From Gymnopilus junonius (Eukaryota > Basidiomycota > Agaricomycetes > Agaricales > Galerinaceae): 42,538 nt of DNA. How positions within the stretch are numbered: position 1 is the first letter of the stretch; every line of letters starts with the position of its first letter. The notes under the pieces were generated by a model, which was not told where the DNA came from, ran no database searches, and worked only from the letters and a program-made list of their open reading frames with translations. The translations under genes were made by a program, and so were the position numbers. Positions 40,006 through 42,538 of this stretch are shown here, piece by piece. The stretch is from NCBI GenBank assembly GCA_015501075.1, contig JADNYJ010000285.1, forward strand, positions 1 through 42,538, given 5' to 3'.

Positions 40006-42538
40006 CACTGCTGGCACGGGACTTTTTTAGCTAGGGTAAAATCTAGGTGAAATAGTAGCTTACATGTTTAAGTTTTATGCATATTTTACCCACCAGGAAA
40101 AGACAATTGAAATGAAATGCTTAAACTAGTCATAAATTATCCAAACAAAAAACATTGCATCATAATTTTACGGTCCGATTCACATATCCTTTAATGGAAG
40201 TTTGGCGCAGTGAAGAACAATAGAGAAGTGTTGACTTTTGCCGAAATTTTCTGTCACATTAATTGTTCACATTTCTTATGGGTGAAATATTGGTAAAAGT
40301 TAATCATTCTATAAGATTGTGCGTAAATGGAAAGATAAAAATTCACATGATATTTTACAAATAATGAAAGTTGAATTAAGTGAAGAATTGTACCCTTCCA
40401 AAAATGAATCGGGTGCTGCGGGCCCCACTACGTAGGCAGCAGGTGGACCCGATTATAAGTACCATCACAAAAGGGAGTTAATGCTCCTTTGAATTTACAG
40501 TCAGTAAGAAATAGGGTACTTTCAACTAGATTTAATCACTTACTCGAGACAATGAGACTACTGCCAGAACTTGTTGGCCTTCCCATTCCATGGGGCAATG
40601 AGCAAAATGGCACTCAATGCTTTCCGGGGCATAGAGTTCAAGGGAATCGAATTCACGGCTCCAAAGCTGTGCTCACAGAAAAGGATAGGTTGAGAATGGA
40701 TCAAGTTTGATGCTAGCACGCTGATACCGCCTGGCAGCCACAAATGTGACTGGAGTGTCAATGTTATCAGGCAAAACTAACTGCACAAAAAATTCAATTT
40801 GAGCAGGGATTAACACTCCTCGTCATCCCGAGTGAATTAAAATGGAGCTATTGCCAGGGTGTCGTGATACCACAGAATATATAATTCCCTTCATCGTAAG
40901 GTTTGGCAATAAAGAGATAGACGTGGGCCGAGTTTCGAAGGTGTCAAGCAGGCATGTCATTAAAGACTCAGGGATTTGGGGTGCAACAGACCCCAAGGTG
41001 TTGAACATTACATTGGCACCTTCAGCATTGTCATCACCATCGGTGTCATCAGCAGACAAGTTCAGTATATCAGTAACCAGTGTGTCCCGAATCTGAGGGT
41101 CGACAAGTTTCTGGAACATTGGTTTACAATTTCGAATAACTTCAGGAGTTCTGGCTTGTTCGAGGACACGTCGGAGATTTGAAGAACGGACAAAACTATG
41201 GGAAATAGTCTCCTCATATTCACCTGATAAGAAGTTAGTGATGCGAATCACGTTTGAGAAGAACAGGGTTTACCTTCTTTATAATTTGTTGAAATGCGCT
41301 GGAGGATCCCAATCATGCGTTCAAATGGAAATGCCCACCAAGAGTGCACGGGGCCGTAAAGAAGGATGTAATCACGCAGGTGCAAAGCCATGTGTTGGTT
41401 AGGGACAAATTTGAAATCCGGGAAGAGTTCCTTTAACCCAATCAAATAAGCCTGCATATGCTGAAGGTATAGGTGGCAAGTTGTGGGGACATTACTCGAG
41501 ATGTGGCGACGGAAACAGCGGATAAGAGCAGATAGTGACGTCCAGTATTTTTCGACACCTCTCTGATCGAGGATTTCCCAGCTCTACAGACCACCAAAGG
41601 CGGATGAGGGATATAGGGAGGAATACTGAGCTCAGGACCCTGCCACTGATCTGCTTTCAACTTCCCATGTGCAGCAGAACCTAATTTACTTGGAACTGAT
41701 GTGAGCCAGGATGGAGTAACCATGGACTCAATATCGGCATGAATCTGTTCCATCTCCTCCTGAATAAAGACGTGGCCGCATTTTGTAGATGTACTGGATT
41801 GTCCATAAGGGTCGAGTTGCTTCTCGGTCTGGGATTTATGCTGCAGTGAATTAGTAAGTAGAAGATATTGGACATAGAGAACCTTACCCATGCAAGAATA
41901 CCACGTGCGTAGTCATGCTCGAGTAACACGAGACATCTTACGAGAATCAGCAGGTTGGGGTTTACAACGCTGGTGGAGCTCTGAGCAAGCAAACTCCAAA
42001 GCAGAGAGACGAAGGTTTGACAGCCTCTTTAACCACAGGGCCATGCCAATCTCGGTATTCAAGTCGTCGTTCAGAGGCTGACACAAATATTTCATAAGTC
42101 GGGATACGTGTTTTCTGTCTTCCTCGTCGAGCCGATGCCAACGGTCTGAAAATGCTAAGTCGAGCACAGGAGCATCCTCGTCAGGATCCTTTTCCAATCG
42201 TATGCCAAGAATATCCTGAAAATGTTTATTGATTAAACCGAGGAATAGGTTGTGCATGGCATCGATAACAACAAAGCGGGTAGGGTCAAAATACGGGAGA
42301 CGCAGTAATTCAGACCATCGAATGCCGGTCTGGGCAAAGATCGTCTCGCTTTCCACTTCGGTTTTGGCACCTTTGTAAGCCTGAGCGGAGGCGCGGGTTT
42401 CCTTGTTCGTACGGGAGCGCCAGAGGTGCTGTTCGAGGTGACCATAGCCATGGACGTTGCACATACAATGGCAGATATGGCAAAAGTGTGTATGGGCGAG
42501 AGAACCAAATCCAGCTACCTTTTTAGCAGCGAGTAAGT
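40006..42538 (-). mobile_element. CACTA (En/Spm-like) transposon, 3' part; right end outside window
   Basis: The plus-strand edge CACTGCTGGCACGGGAC at about 40006 has the CACT-type terminus of CACTA elements and coincides with the point where protease similarity stops. The next 400 bp are AT-rich with repeats of GGTAAAA and GGTGAAATA in both orientations (40033, 40083, 40280), like subterminal binding repeats. A hairpin-like GC-rich patch (GGGTGCTGC...GCAGCAGG) is at 40410-40450. The transposase runs leftwards from the window edge. The second terminal repeat and target duplication are not in view, so the boundary is inferred. Confidence 0.65.
40560..42538 (-). CDS. Tnp2-type CACTA transposase, C-terminal part, probably decayed
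   Basis: The reading starts outside the window. Visible pieces: CNVHGYGHLEQHLWRSR, then GIRWSELLRLPYFDPTRFVV and IDAMHNLFLGLINKHFQ (the family hallmark), then TPSWLTSVPSKLGSAAHGKL, SVFLPISLIRLWW, FKFVPNQHMALHLRDYILLY, GPVHSWWAFPFERMIG, TLVTDILNLS and VTFVAARRYQRASIKLDPF. These follow the order of basidiomycete Tnp2 transposases, the DDE-type enzymes that cut and paste CACTA elements. Introns explain some frame changes, but 41500-41640 has pieces of the same region in two frames and there is a stop near 40700, so the copy is probably inactive. Confidence 0.75.

Noticed and set aside
40489..40710. Plus-strand frame inside the CACTA element as a second transposon gene
   Set aside because: It is antisense to the transposase C-terminus (VAARRYQRASIKLDPF) and has no domain.

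Overview
The window reads as accessory sequence from a filamentous basidiomycete, probably an Agaricomycete. The evidence is short GT-AG introns (about 45-110 nt), split genes on both strands, and families typical of that class: C-terminal PLAC8 proteins, Crinkler/RHS-like P-loop NTPases, divergent F-box proteins, a secreted kinase-like protein, a GPI-type aspartic protease and a Tnp2 (CACTA) transposase. No bacterial operons, rRNA or CRISPR are seen. I have not assigned a genus.

Layout. 1-2870: copy A of a long, low-complexity PLAC8 gene, cut by the left edge and broken in its N-terminal part. 2870-6960: mostly non-coding, with two short tandem repeats. 6960-8440: an array of about five degenerate units of 270-350 bp, each with an intron-like pyrimidine tract and CAG, most followed by a small hairpin. 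8820-12690: copy B of the PLAC8 gene, with a 368-bp tandem duplication over its start. 13491-14056: a mariner-like MITE. 14184-18130: a decayed Crinkler-like gene, an inverted fragment of the same family and an intact six-exon copy. 18504-25548: a mosaic of F-box terminal-exon fragments, a PD-(D/E)XK-like gene, a tRNA-derived SINE candidate, a full F-box gene and a detached Crinkler C-terminus. 25900-27625: copy C, a truncated PLAC8-family pseudogene without the PLAC8 domain. 27833-33050: a single-pass membrane protein and an MFS sugar transporter, the most ordinary part of the window. 33441-38341: an F-box pseudogene, a secreted kinase-like gene and a second intact F-box gene. 38481-42538: an aspartic protease pseudogene whose 5' part is cut off by a CACTA transposon running off the right edge.

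The genes do not form one pathway. The common theme is gene-family expansion and decay. Three families (PLAC8, F-box, Crinkler) each occur here as intact, frameshifted and fragmentary copies, among transposons and repeats. The most notable structures are the frame relationship between PLAC8 copies A and B, the repeat array with a compensating hairpin change, the repeated adjacency of F-box terminal exons and Crinkler/nuclease-type genes, and a 48-bp palindrome upstream of an F-box gene. Exon boundaries were read by eye from splice sites, reading frame and comparison between paralogues. The MFS, kinase-like and transposase gene models are approximate internally.
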